NCBI GenBank assembly: GCA_934169535.1
Contig: CAKPOC010000005.1
Location: forward strand, 1-27,284
Origin: an uncultured Clostridia bacterium
GTDB taxonomy: Bacteria; Bacillota; Clostridia; TANB77; CAG-508
Direction: 5' to 3'
Length of the DNA stretch: 27,284 nucleotides
Positions 15,872-24,700 of this stretch are shown here, in pieces. The notes under the pieces are model-generated. The model had not been told where the DNA came from. It saw nothing but the letters and a program-made list of their open reading frames with translations, and did not search any database. Made by a program: the position numbers and the translations under genes. How positions within the stretch are numbered: the first letter of the stretch is position 1; the number at the start of each line of letters is the position of its first letter.

Positions 15872-16402
15872 ATGTATAATTCTATACAAAAATGGTTGCC
15901 AATAGAAGAAATAAATAAAAATGGAATAATAAAATTAAAAAATAATTATTTAATAAAAATTATAGAAATAAAACCAATAAATTATAATCTAAAATCATAT
16001 AGCGAAAAGGAAGCTATTTTAAATTCTTATAAATTATTTCTAAAAAATTGTGATTTTAATTTTCAAATATTAATTCAAAGTTCAAAAAAAGATTTAAATA
16101 AATATATATTAAAAATTCAAGAACAAAATAAAAATGAAGAAAATAATATAAAAAATATTTCTGAAGAATATATAAAAAATTTAAAAATAATAAATTCTCA
16201 AAATAAATCCGATATAAAAAATTTTTATTTTATTATTAATGAAAAAAAAGAAAAAAATAATGAAGAAATAATATTAAATAAATTAAACGAAAAATATTTA
16301 AAAATAAAAGAATTTATTTCTCGTTGTGGGAACAGTGCAGAAGAAATAAAAGAATATGACAAAATAATTAAAATATTAAAAAAAACAATTTATTTAAAAT
16401 AA
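15872..16402 (+). CDS. TraC-N-like protein, first gene of a VirB4-like module
   Basis: A 176-residue soluble protein with no membrane segment. The N-terminal part has the pattern KWLPIEEI..GIIKLKNNYLIKIIEI, then INYNLKSYSEKEAIL, then FNFQILIQSSKKDL. This resembles the N-terminal (TraC-type) domain that precedes the motor of some VirB4/TraC conjugation ATPases, here as a separate protein. The middle (about 90-130) is charged and probably coiled, and the end is a helix containing RCGNSAEEIKEYDKIIKIL. The start is set by AAAGGAG 6 nt upstream. It leads an apparent three-gene operon. Codons are almost all A/T-ending and lysine, asparagine and isoleucine dominate, more so than in the gyrases. The family link is by eye and moderate. 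Confidence 0.65.
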   Translation: MYNSIQKWLPIEEINKNGIIKLKNNYLIKIIEIKPINYNLKSYSEKEAILNSYKLFLKNCDFNFQILIQSSKKDLNKYILKIQEQNKNEENNIKNISEEYIKNLKIINSQNKSDIKNFYFIINEKKEKNNEEIILNKLNEKYLKIKEFISRCGNSAEEIKEYDKIIKILKKTIYLK

Positions 16403-16650
16403 ATAAAAAAATAATAAAAAAAAAATAATAAATAAAATAAATAATAAATAAAAAAATAAATAAATAAAAAATAAATAATAAAAAAAAATAAATAATAAAT
16501 AAATAAAAAATAATAAATAAAATAAATAATAAATAAAAAAATAATAAATAAAAAAATAAATAAATAAAAAATAAATAATAAAAAAAATAAATAATAAATA
16601 AATAAAAAATAATAAATAAAATAAAAATAAAAAAAATAATAAATAATAAA
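16403..16650. repeat. A/T-only spacer with an about 100-bp tandem repeat
   Basis: For about 250 bp the plus strand contains only A and T, with single Ts between short A-runs. A unit of about 100 bp is repeated: 16451-16500 and 16551-16600 are nearly identical, and a partial third copy starts near 16610. The tract lies between the TraC-N-like gene and the ribosome-binding site of the VirB4-like gene. It codes for nothing plausible on either strand. Such sequence is prone to slippage and assembly error. Confidence 0.85.
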
Positions 16651-16663
16651 AGGAGGAGTAAAT

Positions 16664-18403
16664 ATAGAAAATAATAAAAATATTATAGACATAATTCCGT
16701 CATATATAGATTTTAAAAATCCTAAATATATAGAAATTGAAGAAAAATATACGAGTGGAATTATAATTGTAGACTATTATAGAAAACAAAATGATTTAAT
16801 TCTAAAAAATTTAATTAATTCAAATATTAATTTTAATCTTTCAATATTCATAGAAAAACAAAACACAGAAAAAATAATTAGAGATTTAACTTATAATATA
16901 GGTAATGCTTCTGTAGATTTAAATAGTAAAAATAAAAATAGGCAAGACATAGATATAATTGAATTTACTTATGATGATGCAAAATATATAAGAAAACAAT
17001 TACAAATAGAAGATGAAAATTTATATTATTTTTATATTTATATAAATGTAATTGCAGATAATTTAGAAGAATTAAAAAATAATATTAATAAAATAAGAAG
17101 CACTTTAGAAATTAATGGAATAAAAACAAGACTAGGATATTTCAGACAAGAACAAATATATATAGGAACGATGCCATTAATGCTAAATAATCAAGAAATA
17201 AAAAATGCAGCTAGAAAAAATATTTTAACTTCAAGCTTAGTTTCAACATATCCATTTATATCAAATTCTATTTTTGATGAAGATGGAGTTTTAATAGGCA
17301 AAAATATGTATAACAATTCCTTGATTTTTATAAATAAATATGACAGTAATAAATACAAAAATGCTAATATGTGTATTTTTGGAACCAGTGGAGCAGGAAA
17401 ATCACATTATACAAAATTAAATATAATTAGATCTAGACTATTAGGAATAGATCAATATATTATAGATCCAGAAAGAGAATACAATAATTTATGCAAAAAT
17501 TTAGGAGGTAGTTTATTAAAAATAGGACCTACTTCAAATATATATATAAATATTTTTGACATAACAGAAGAATCAATAGAAGAAGGTGAAAAAGGATATT
17601 TATCAAATAAATTAATTAAATTGATGGGATTTTTTAAATTGATTTTTGGAAATATAGACGAAATAGAAAAAGGATTAATAGAAGAAAAAATAATAAATAT
17701 TTATGAGCAAAAAAATATAAATTTTGAGGATGAAAGTTTATATAAAAATAATAAATTTAAAAAATCGGAAGATATGCCAATTTTAGAAGATTTATTTTAT
17801 GAATTTGGAAAAGATAAAAAAACTAAAAAATTTCAAATAAAATTAATTCCTTTTATAAAAGGATCACTTAAATTTTTTAATAATTATACTAATATAAAAA
17901 TTAATAATAAATTAGTTGTAGCAGATGTTTATGATTTAGGTGAAGAAAATTTAAAATATGCTATGTACATTTTTATGGAAATATTTTGGAATTACATAAA
18001 AAAAGATAGAAAAAAGAAAAAGGCAATATATATAGATGAAATTTGGAGATTAATAGGAGTTACATCAAATAAGGAAGTTGCAAGCTTTGTTTATAAAATT
18101 TTTAAAACAATTAGAAAATATGGAGGAAGCGCTGTTGCAATAACACAGGATATATCCGATCTTTTTAGTTTGGATGATGGAAATTTTGGAAAAAGCATTT
18201 TAAATAATTCTAGCATAAAAAATTTTTTCGCACTAGAAGAAGAAAATATTAAAATTTTAAAAAAATATAGTAATATTTCAGAGAAAGAAGAATTGGATAT
18301 AAAATCACTCCAAAAAGGAGAAACTCTTATGTTTATCGAAAAAGAACATATTCTAGCTAAAATAGAAACTTTTGATTATGAAAATAAAATAATAAATAAT
18401 TAA
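16664..18403 (+). CDS. VirB4-like conjugation-type ATPase, apparent AUA start
   Basis: The motor ATPase of type IV secretion/conjugation machines, cytoplasmic and normally docked on a membrane channel. The first ATG lies at 17171, but the frame is open far upstream, and the extra 169 residues align throughout with the paralogue at 26806, so they belong to the protein. The only fitting start is ATA at 16664, exactly 7 nt after AGGAGG. No ATG, GTG or TTG exists between it and the preceding stop (16640). The resulting 579 residues show an N-terminal VirB4 domain (about 1-170), Walker A GTSGAGKS (240-247), DPEREYNNL, Walker B AIYIDEIW (454-461), and TQD (494-496). The C-terminal region is typical of VirB4. 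It resembles the CD1110-type VirB4 family of Clostridia. No other conjugation genes are adjacent. Confidence 0.85.
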   Translation: MENNKNIIDIIPSYIDFKNPKYIEIEEKYTSGIIIVDYYRKQNDLILKNLINSNINFNLSIFIEKQNTEKIIRDLTYNIGNASVDLNSKNKNRQDIDIIEFTYDDAKYIRKQLQIEDENLYYFYIYINVIADNLEELKNNINKIRSTLEINGIKTRLGYFRQEQIYIGTMPLMLNNQEIKNAARKNILTSSLVSTYPFISNSIFDEDGVLIGKNMYNNSLIFINKYDSNKYKNANMCIFGTSGAGKSHYTKLNIIRSRLLGIDQYIIDPEREYNNLCKNLGGSLLKIGPTSNIYINIFDITEESIEEGEKGYLSNKLIKLMGFFKLIFGNIDEIEKGLIEEKIINIYEQKNINFEDESLYKNNKFKKSEDMPILEDLFYEFGKDKKTKKFQIKLIPFIKGSLKFFNNYTNIKINNKLVVADVYDLGEENLKYAMYIFMEIFWNYIKKDRKKKKAIYIDEIWRLIGVTSNKEVASFVYKIFKTIRKYGGSAVAITQDISDLFSLDDGNFGKSILNNSSIKNFFALEEENIKILKKYSNISEKEELDIKSLQKGETLMFIEKEHILAKIETFDYENKIINN

Positions 18404-18418
18404 GAAAGGATTGATATA

Positions 18419-19126
18419 ATGAATTTAGCATTAGAAAATAATTTACAAAATAATTTAGATTTAGAAAATAAACAAAAGAATTTTTTAGAAACCAGTTTAG
18501 GAAAAGCAATAAATACAGGTTTAAATATTGGAATAAGATATTTACTTCCGGACCTTATAGAAGATGAAGTAATTAATATTAAAGATAGTATTTTTAATAA
18601 TGGAATAAAAGAAGGATTAAAAACTGCTGTAAATTCAGCAATAAATTTAGGAAAAAGTACGGTAGGAATATTTACGGGAAATTTTGAAAATATAAATCAA
18701 ATGCAAATGGCAATAAAAAACGGAGGAATAATAGATTCAATTTCTTCACTTGTTAATAAATCAATTAATAAAACGGTTGAATCAAAAAAATTGAATTATA
18801 GTGTTGGCAATACAATAAAAAGAGGAGCAAATAGTTTATTAAGTAGTATTTCTAAAAACATAGAAAATGAATTTGAAAACCAAGTAAATAATATAGAATA
18901 TTTAAATAAATATATAAATAATTGGAAAAACTATTTTAATAATAAAGATTTTGAAGGAATGCAAAGAGAATATGAAAAAATAAATGTAAAGGCAAAAGAA
19001 ATAGCACCAATAGAAAAAACAATAAATGATATAAAAAATGTTCAAAATTTGCATAAATTAATTAAAAACAATGGCCAAAATTTTAATTTATCAGATGAAG
19101 AAATGGAGCTTGCAAAAATGCTATAA
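18419..19126 (+). CDS. Unrecognised helical protein, third gene of the VirB4-like module
   Basis: A 235-residue protein I cannot assign to a named family. It has no signal peptide and no strong membrane span. Residues about 25-85 form glycine-punctuated amphipathic helices (LGKAINTGLNIGIRYLLPDL, GLKTAVNSAINLGKSTVGIF), then IKNGGIIDSISSLVNKSINK (about 98-117). The second half (about 140-235) is charged and probably coiled. Such helices can insert into or lie on membranes or form bundles, so a partner or substrate of the VirB4-like ATPase is conceivable, but that is inference from operon position only: it starts 15 bp after the ATPase stop with AAAGGA upstream. Composition is as A-rich as its neighbours. 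Confidence 0.75.
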   Translation: MNLALENNLQNNLDLENKQKNFLETSLGKAINTGLNIGIRYLLPDLIEDEVINIKDSIFNNGIKEGLKTAVNSAINLGKSTVGIFTGNFENINQMQMAIKNGGIIDSISSLVNKSINKTVESKKLNYSVGNTIKRGANSLLSSISKNIENEFENQVNNIEYLNKYINNWKNYFNNKDFEGMQREYEKINVKAKEIAPIEKTINDIKNVQNLHKLIKNNGQNFNLSDEEMELAKML

Positions 19127-19132
19127 AAAACT

Positions 19133-19161
19133 AAAAAAACTTAGAAAAATAAGGCTTTTTT
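19133..19161 (+). terminator. Possible terminator of the VirB4-like module
   Basis: A-run plus CTTA (19140-19143) can pair with TAAG (19150-19153) plus a T-run (19156-19161), with a two-base internal mismatch. The stem is weak. It lies between the module and the gyrA promoter. Confidence 0.4.
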
Positions 19162-19163
19162 AC

Positions 19164-19192
19164 TTGCAAAAAGAATGTAGTTTTAGTATAAT
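19164..19192 (+). promoter_or_regulatory. gyrA promoter
   Basis: TTGCAA (19164-19169) and a consensus TATAAT (19187-19192) are 17 bp apart, about 36 bp before the gyrA start. gyrA therefore has its own promoter and is not dependent on transcription from gyrB or the module. Confidence 0.75.
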
Positions 19193-19228
19193 ACGAAGTG
19201 AATAAATGATATGAAAAGAGGTAAAAAA

Positions 19229-21685
19229 ATGGCAGGCAAGGAAGTACAAGAACCAGAAGATAGAAATGGTAAAGTCATAGAAAAAGATGTAGAAAAAGAA
19301 ATGAAAGATGCTTACATGGCATATGCAATGAGCGTTATTGTATCTAGAGCTTTACCAGACGTAAGAGATGGATTAAAACCAGTACATAGAAGAATTTTAT
19401 ATACTATGTATGAAGATGGTTTAACATCAGATAAGCCATACAGAAAGTCAGCAACTACAGTTGGTGACGTTTTAGGAAGATATCACCCACATGGTGACGC
19501 ATCTGTCTATGATGCTATGGTAAGAATGGCACAAACATTTTCACTTAGGTACCCATTGGTAGATGGACATGGTAACTTTGGATCAATAGATGGTGATCCT
19601 GCAGCTGCTTACCGTTACACAGAAGCTAGAATGTCAAAAATATCAGAACTAATGCTATCTGATATTGAGAAAAATACAGTAGATTTTATGCCAAACTTTG
19701 ATGACAGATTAAAAGAACCAACTGTATTGCCATCAAGAATACCAACTTTGCTTATAAATGGCTCATCAGGTATAGCCGTAGGAATGGCAACTAATATTCC
19801 ACCACACAATTTAACAGAAATTATAAATGCAATTATAAAAATAATAGATAGTGACAATGTTACAGACGAAGAGCTATTACAAATTGTAAAAGGCCCAGAT
19901 TTTCCAACAGGAGGATTAATTCTTGGAAGAGAGGCCATAAAGCAAGCTTATACAACAGGTAGAGGAAAGCTTACAATGAGGGCTGAAGCTGAAATTGAAG
20001 AAACAAGCAGTGGAAGACAAAAAATACTTGTAACTTCACTTCCATACCAAGTAAATAAATCTAAATTAATTGAAAATATAGCAGAACTAGTAAAAGAAAA
20101 AAGAATTGAAGGAATATCAGAGCTACGTGATGAATCAGACAGAGAGAACGCTGTTAGAATTCACATAGGATTAAAAAAAGATGCAAATGCAAGAGTTGTA
20201 TTAAATCAATTATATAAAAATACACAAATGCAAGAAACATTTGGTGTAATTATGCTTGCATTAGTTGATGGTGAACCTAAAATTTTAACACTAAGACAAT
20301 GTTTAGATTACTATATTGAACATAGAAAAGATGTAATTTTACGTAGAACTAAATTTGAACTTGATAAAGCTTTAGCGAGAGCTCATATTTTAGAAGGATT
20401 AAGAATTGCAATAGATAACATTGATGAAGTAATCAGAATTATAAGGGAATCTTATGATGATGCAAAAGAACAATTAATGAATAGATTTGGATTGTCAGAC
20501 ATACAAGCACAAGCTATTTTGGATATGAGATTAAAAACTTTATCTGGATTACAAAGAGAAAAAATAGAGGAAGAATATCAAGAACTATTAAAATTAATAG
20601 CACATTTAAGAGAAATTCTTTCAAGTGAAAAACTTGTATTTGACATAATCAAAGAAGAGTTAACTGAAATTAAAAATAAATATGGAGATGACAGATTAAC
20701 TAAAATTGTTGCTGCCGAAGGAGAATTCAACGATGAAGATCTTATAAAAAATGAAGAAACAGTTGTTGCATTAACTCATTTTGGATATATAAAAAGAATG
20801 CCAATAGATACATACAGAAGCCAAAAGAGAGGCGGAAAGGGTATAAGCGGAATTTCTACAAGAGAAGAAGATTTTGTAAAACAAATATTTACAGCAAATA
20901 CTCATGATACTGTACTATTCTTTACTAATAAAGGAAAACTATACAGATTAAGAGGTTTCGAAATACCAGAAGCAGGTAGAACTGCTAAAGGAACAGCTAT
21001 TGTAAACTTATTAAGTTTAGATGCAGGAGAAAAAGTATCTGCGGTAATTCCATTAAAATCATTTAAGGATGCAAAATATTTAATAATGGGAACAAAAAAT
21101 GGATTGATTAAAAAGACACCATTAGAAGAATATGATTCAAGTAGAAAAACAGGATTACTTGCAATTAATTTAAAAGAAGATGACGAATTAATTGATGTAA
21201 GATTAACAGACGACGAGAAAAACATTGTTTTAGTAACTACAAAAGGAATGTGCATAACATTTGATGAAAAAGATGTAAGACCTGTAGGAAGATTAGCACA
21301 AGGAGTAATTGGAATAAAACTAGATGATGATGACTTTGTAATAGGAATGGAATCAATAGAATCATCAAATAAAAAGGCAACATTGCTTGCAATTACAGAA
21401 AATGGATTTGGAAAGAGAACGGAACTTGAAGAATATAGAGTTCAAAATAGAGGTGGAAAAGGAGTAATAACTTACAAAATAACACCAAAGACTGGAAATA
21501 TAGTAGGAATAAGGATTGTTGAAGAAAAAGAAGATGTAATGTTAATTACAAATTCAGGAACAATAATTAGATTCAAAGTTAAAGATGTAAGCATTTTAGG
21601 AAGATCTACTCAGGGAGTAACTTTAATGAGAACAAATGCTAACGAAAAAGTCGTAAGCATAGAAACTGTAAATCCAGAAGAATAA
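19229..21685 (+). CDS. gyrA: DNA gyrase subunit A
   Basis: The DNA-cleaving subunit of gyrase. I prefer ATG 19229 (MAGKEVQEPED), which has AGAGG 8 nt upstream, over the ATG 18 bp earlier, which has no ribosome-binding site; this gives 818 residues. The breakage-reunion domain shows SRALPDVRDGLKPVHRR, the quinolone-determining region YHPHGDASVYD, and the catalytic tyrosine in YRYTEAR (Tyr130 from this start). The C-terminal beta-pinwheel carries the GyrA box QKRGGKG, which marks it as gyrase rather than topoisomerase IV. Alanine occupies the position of E. coli Ser83. It is closed by a terminator shared with the converging activase gene. Confidence 0.98.
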   Translation: MAGKEVQEPEDRNGKVIEKDVEKEMKDAYMAYAMSVIVSRALPDVRDGLKPVHRRILYTMYEDGLTSDKPYRKSATTVGDVLGRYHPHGDASVYDAMVRMAQTFSLRYPLVDGHGNFGSIDGDPAAAYRYTEARMSKISELMLSDIEKNTVDFMPNFDDRLKEPTVLPSRIPTLLINGSSGIAVGMATNIPPHNLTEIINAIIKIIDSDNVTDEELLQIVKGPDFPTGGLILGREAIKQAYTTGRGKLTMRAEAEIEETSSGRQKILVTSLPYQVNKSKLIENIAELVKEKRIEGISELRDESDRENAVRIHIGLKKDANARVVLNQLYKNTQMQETFGVIMLALVDGEPKILTLRQCLDYYIEHRKDVILRRTKFELDKALARAHILEGLRIAIDNIDEVIRIIRESYDDAKEQLMNRFGLSDIQAQAILDMRLKTLSGLQREKIEEEYQELLKLIAHLREILSSEKLVFDIIKEELTEIKNKYGDDRLTKIVAAEGEFNDEDLIKNEETVVALTHFGYIKRMPIDTYRSQKRGGKGISGISTREEDFVKQIFTANTHDTVLFFTNKGKLYRLRGFEIPEAGRTAKGTAIVNLLSLDAGEKVSAVIPLKSFKDAKYLIMGTKNGLIKKTPLEEYDSSRKTGLLAINLKEDDELIDVRLTDDEKNIVLVTTKGMCITFDEKDVRPVGRLAQGVIGIKLDDDDFVIGMESIESSNKKATLLAITENGFGKRTELEEYRVQNRGGKGVITYKITPKTGNIVGIRIVEEKEDVMLITNSGTIIRFKVKDVSILGRSTQGVTLMRTNANEKVVSIETVNPEE

Positions 21686-21694
21686 AAATATAAT

Positions 21695-21723
21695 AAAAAT
21701 TTCCTCGTTATGAGGAAATTTTT
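21695..21723. terminator. Bidirectional terminator between gyrA and the activase gene
   Basis: A perfect 12-bp stem, AAAAATTTCCTC (21695-21706) with GAGGAAATTTTT (21712-21723), closes a 5-nt loop. It is flanked by T-runs in both directions (TTTTTATTT on plus, TTTTTATTATA on minus) and overlaps the stop codon of the minus-strand gene by two bases. Confidence 0.88.
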
Positions 21724-24700
21724 ATTTGTTTTGTATAACATTTTTTAATTCATTAATTTCATTTTTAAGATTTTCATTTTTTAAATTATCTTTGGCAACA
21801 GCCATTAACAATTTAATTCTATTTGTTTGATTTGTTTCACTAGCGCCAGGGTCATAGTCAATAGGAGTTATATTTGCCATAGGATATTTATCTCTAATAG
21901 TTTTTATAACACCCTTACCAACAACATGATTTGGCAAGCAAGCAAATGGTTGAACACAAACTATATTGGAAATTCCATGTTCAATATATTCTACCATTTC
22001 AGCTGTTAAAAACCAACCCTCTCCAGTTTGATTTCCAATAGATAAAATATCCTTTACTTTATCTTCTAATTCCCAAATATCACAAGGTTGCATATAGCCC
22101 TTTTTAGATTTGGCAAGAGCTATTCTTTCATCTTTTTCTAAAATATCAATTAAATGAATTGCGAATTTAAATATTTTTGCTTTAAATTTATCTATTTTTA
22201 TTAGTTTATTAAATGTAATTTTATGAGTTGCAACAAATTTAATAAATCCCATAAAATCAGGAAGAATTACTTCTGCACCTTCTTGTTCTAATTTATCTGC
22301 AATAAAGTTATTTCCAAATGGATGATACTTAATTAGAACTTCACCTACAATACCGACTTTAGGTTTTACTACAGATGTATCAAGTTCTATCTTTTCAAAG
22401 TCATCTACTATTTCATAAATACTCTTTTTAAATTGTGATAAAGTAGAATGGGCTACTAAATCTTTACATTTATCAAGCCATTTATCAAAAAGAGCTTGAG
22501 TTTCGCCTTTGTTTACTTCATATGCTCTATTTTTTGTAAGCATTTTTTGTAAAATATCGCCATATATTACTACTTTTAAAAGTTTTTCTGCAAGCTTTGG
22601 TGTAAGCTTAAAGCCTGGCATTTTTTCCATTCCGACAACATTAAAAGATATTACAGGAACTTGAGAAAAACCAGCATCAGATAAAGCTTTTCTAATAAAT
22701 CCAATGTAATTTGTAGCTCTGCATCCGCCTCCAGTTTGTGACATTATTAAAGCTGTTTTATTAACATCATATTTTCCAGATTCTAGTGCTTCTATCATTT
22801 GACCTGTTGTTAAAATTGAAGGGTAGCAAGCATCATTATTTACATATTTTAATCCGGTTTCAACAGTATGATCAGTACAATCTCTAAGTAAAACAAAATT
22901 ATAGCCACAAGATTTTAAAGCTGTTTCAATAAGTTCAAAATGAGTAGGAATCATTTGAGGGCATAAAATTGTATAATTTTTACGCATTTCTTCAGTGAAA
23001 ATAACCTTATTAGGTCTATAATCTCCATTTCCTAAAGTATTTAAATTTTCTGTTTCTCTTTTTTTCATTGAAGCAAGTAGTGAACGAATACGAATTCGAA
23101 CAGCACCTAAATTATTAACTTCATCAATTTTTATTAAAGTATACATTTTATTGAAGCTTTTTAAAATTTCTTCTACTTGGTCTGTAGTAACGGCATCAAC
23201 ACCACAACCAAAAGAATTTAATTGTACTAGTTCTAGATTATTATGATGTCCAACAAAATCCGCAGCAGCATAAAGTCTAGCATGGTAAACCCATTGATTT
23301 ACGACCCTTAAAGAATGTGAAGGATGTACTTGGTCTGCAATGCTGTCACCCGTAATAACTGCAAGACCTAAACTTGTAATTAAAGTATCTATCCCATGAT
23401 TTATTTCAGGATCAATATGGTATGGACGTCCAGCAAGAACAATTCCTTTTAAATTATTTTTTTCGAGAAATTCGACCGCTTTTTTTCCTTCATTATGAAT
23501 GTCATTTCTGCAGTGCTGATATTCTTCTTCAGCAGCTTTTGCAGCTGACATAAGTTCTTTTTTAGAAAAATTATATTTTTTAAATTCAGGTAAATCCATA
23601 ATAGTTTTTGTTAAAGATTTGGCTTCAAATGGTAAAAAAGGATTTAAAAATGTTATATCAGGATTTTTTAATTCTTCTACGTTATTTTTTAAAACTTCTG
23701 AGTAAGAAATTACAATAGGGCAATTATAGTGATTGTCAGCCTTTTCGTATTCTTTTCTAGAATATGGAATACAAGGGTAAAATATAGTTTTTATTCCTTG
23801 CTTTATTAAACTTATTATATGACCATGAGAAAGTTTTGCGGGATAGCATACAGATTCTGATGGCATTGATTCCATACCTTTTTCATAGGTTTTTCTATTG
23901 CTCTTTTCTGAAATAATAACCCTAAAACCTAATTTTGTGAGGAATGTAAACCAAAAAGGGTAGTCTTCATACATATTTAAAACTCTAGGAATTCCAATAG
24001 TTCCACGAAAAGCTTCTTCTTCCTTTAATGGTGTATAATCAAAAATTCGCTTATATTTATATTTTACAAGGTTTGGCAAATCTTTATTTGCAGAAGTTAT
24101 TCCAGCACCTTTTTCACATCTGTTGCCTGATATGTGTTTTGTTCCATTACTAAATTTGTTAATAGTAAGTAAACAATGATTTTCGCAGCCATTACATCTT
24201 ATGTGAGAGGCTTCTATTTTTAAATTATCAATTTCTTCTGCTGTTGCTAATGTAGATTTATATGTCATATCAAGGTTTGCTTCATATTGTTCCAAGCTTA
24301 AAAGAGCAACACCATATGCGCCCATAAGACCAGCAATGTCAGGTCTTATAACATTCTTTTTAACAATTAATTCAAATGCACGAAGAATTGCATCATTGTA
24401 AAAAGTTCCACCTTGAACAACAATGTTATCACCTAAAACTTTCAGATCTCTAATTTTCATAACTTTTTGAATAGCATTTTTTATTACAGAATATGAAAGA
24501 CCAGCAGAAATATCACCTACTGAATAACCTTCTTTTTGAGCTTGCTTTATTTTTGAATTCATGAAAACTGTACATCTAGAACCTAAATCAACAGGATTTC
24601 TGGCATCTATTGCTGAATTTACAAATTCTTCAATTGTAAGGCCAAGGCTTTTTGCAAAAGTTTCTATAAAAGAACCACATCCAGAAGAACACGCTTCATT

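Noticed and set aside
16403..16650. CRISPR array
   Set aside because: The repeat is one about 100-bp unit of low complexity with no spacers and no cas genes.
16390..16692. Open frame on the minus strand rich in Phe, Ile and Tyr
   Set aside because: It is the complement of the A/T-only repeat tract; the composition explains it.
15872..19126. Complete integrative conjugative element
   Set aside because: No integrase, relaxase, coupling protein, channel genes or convincing attachment sites flank the trio.
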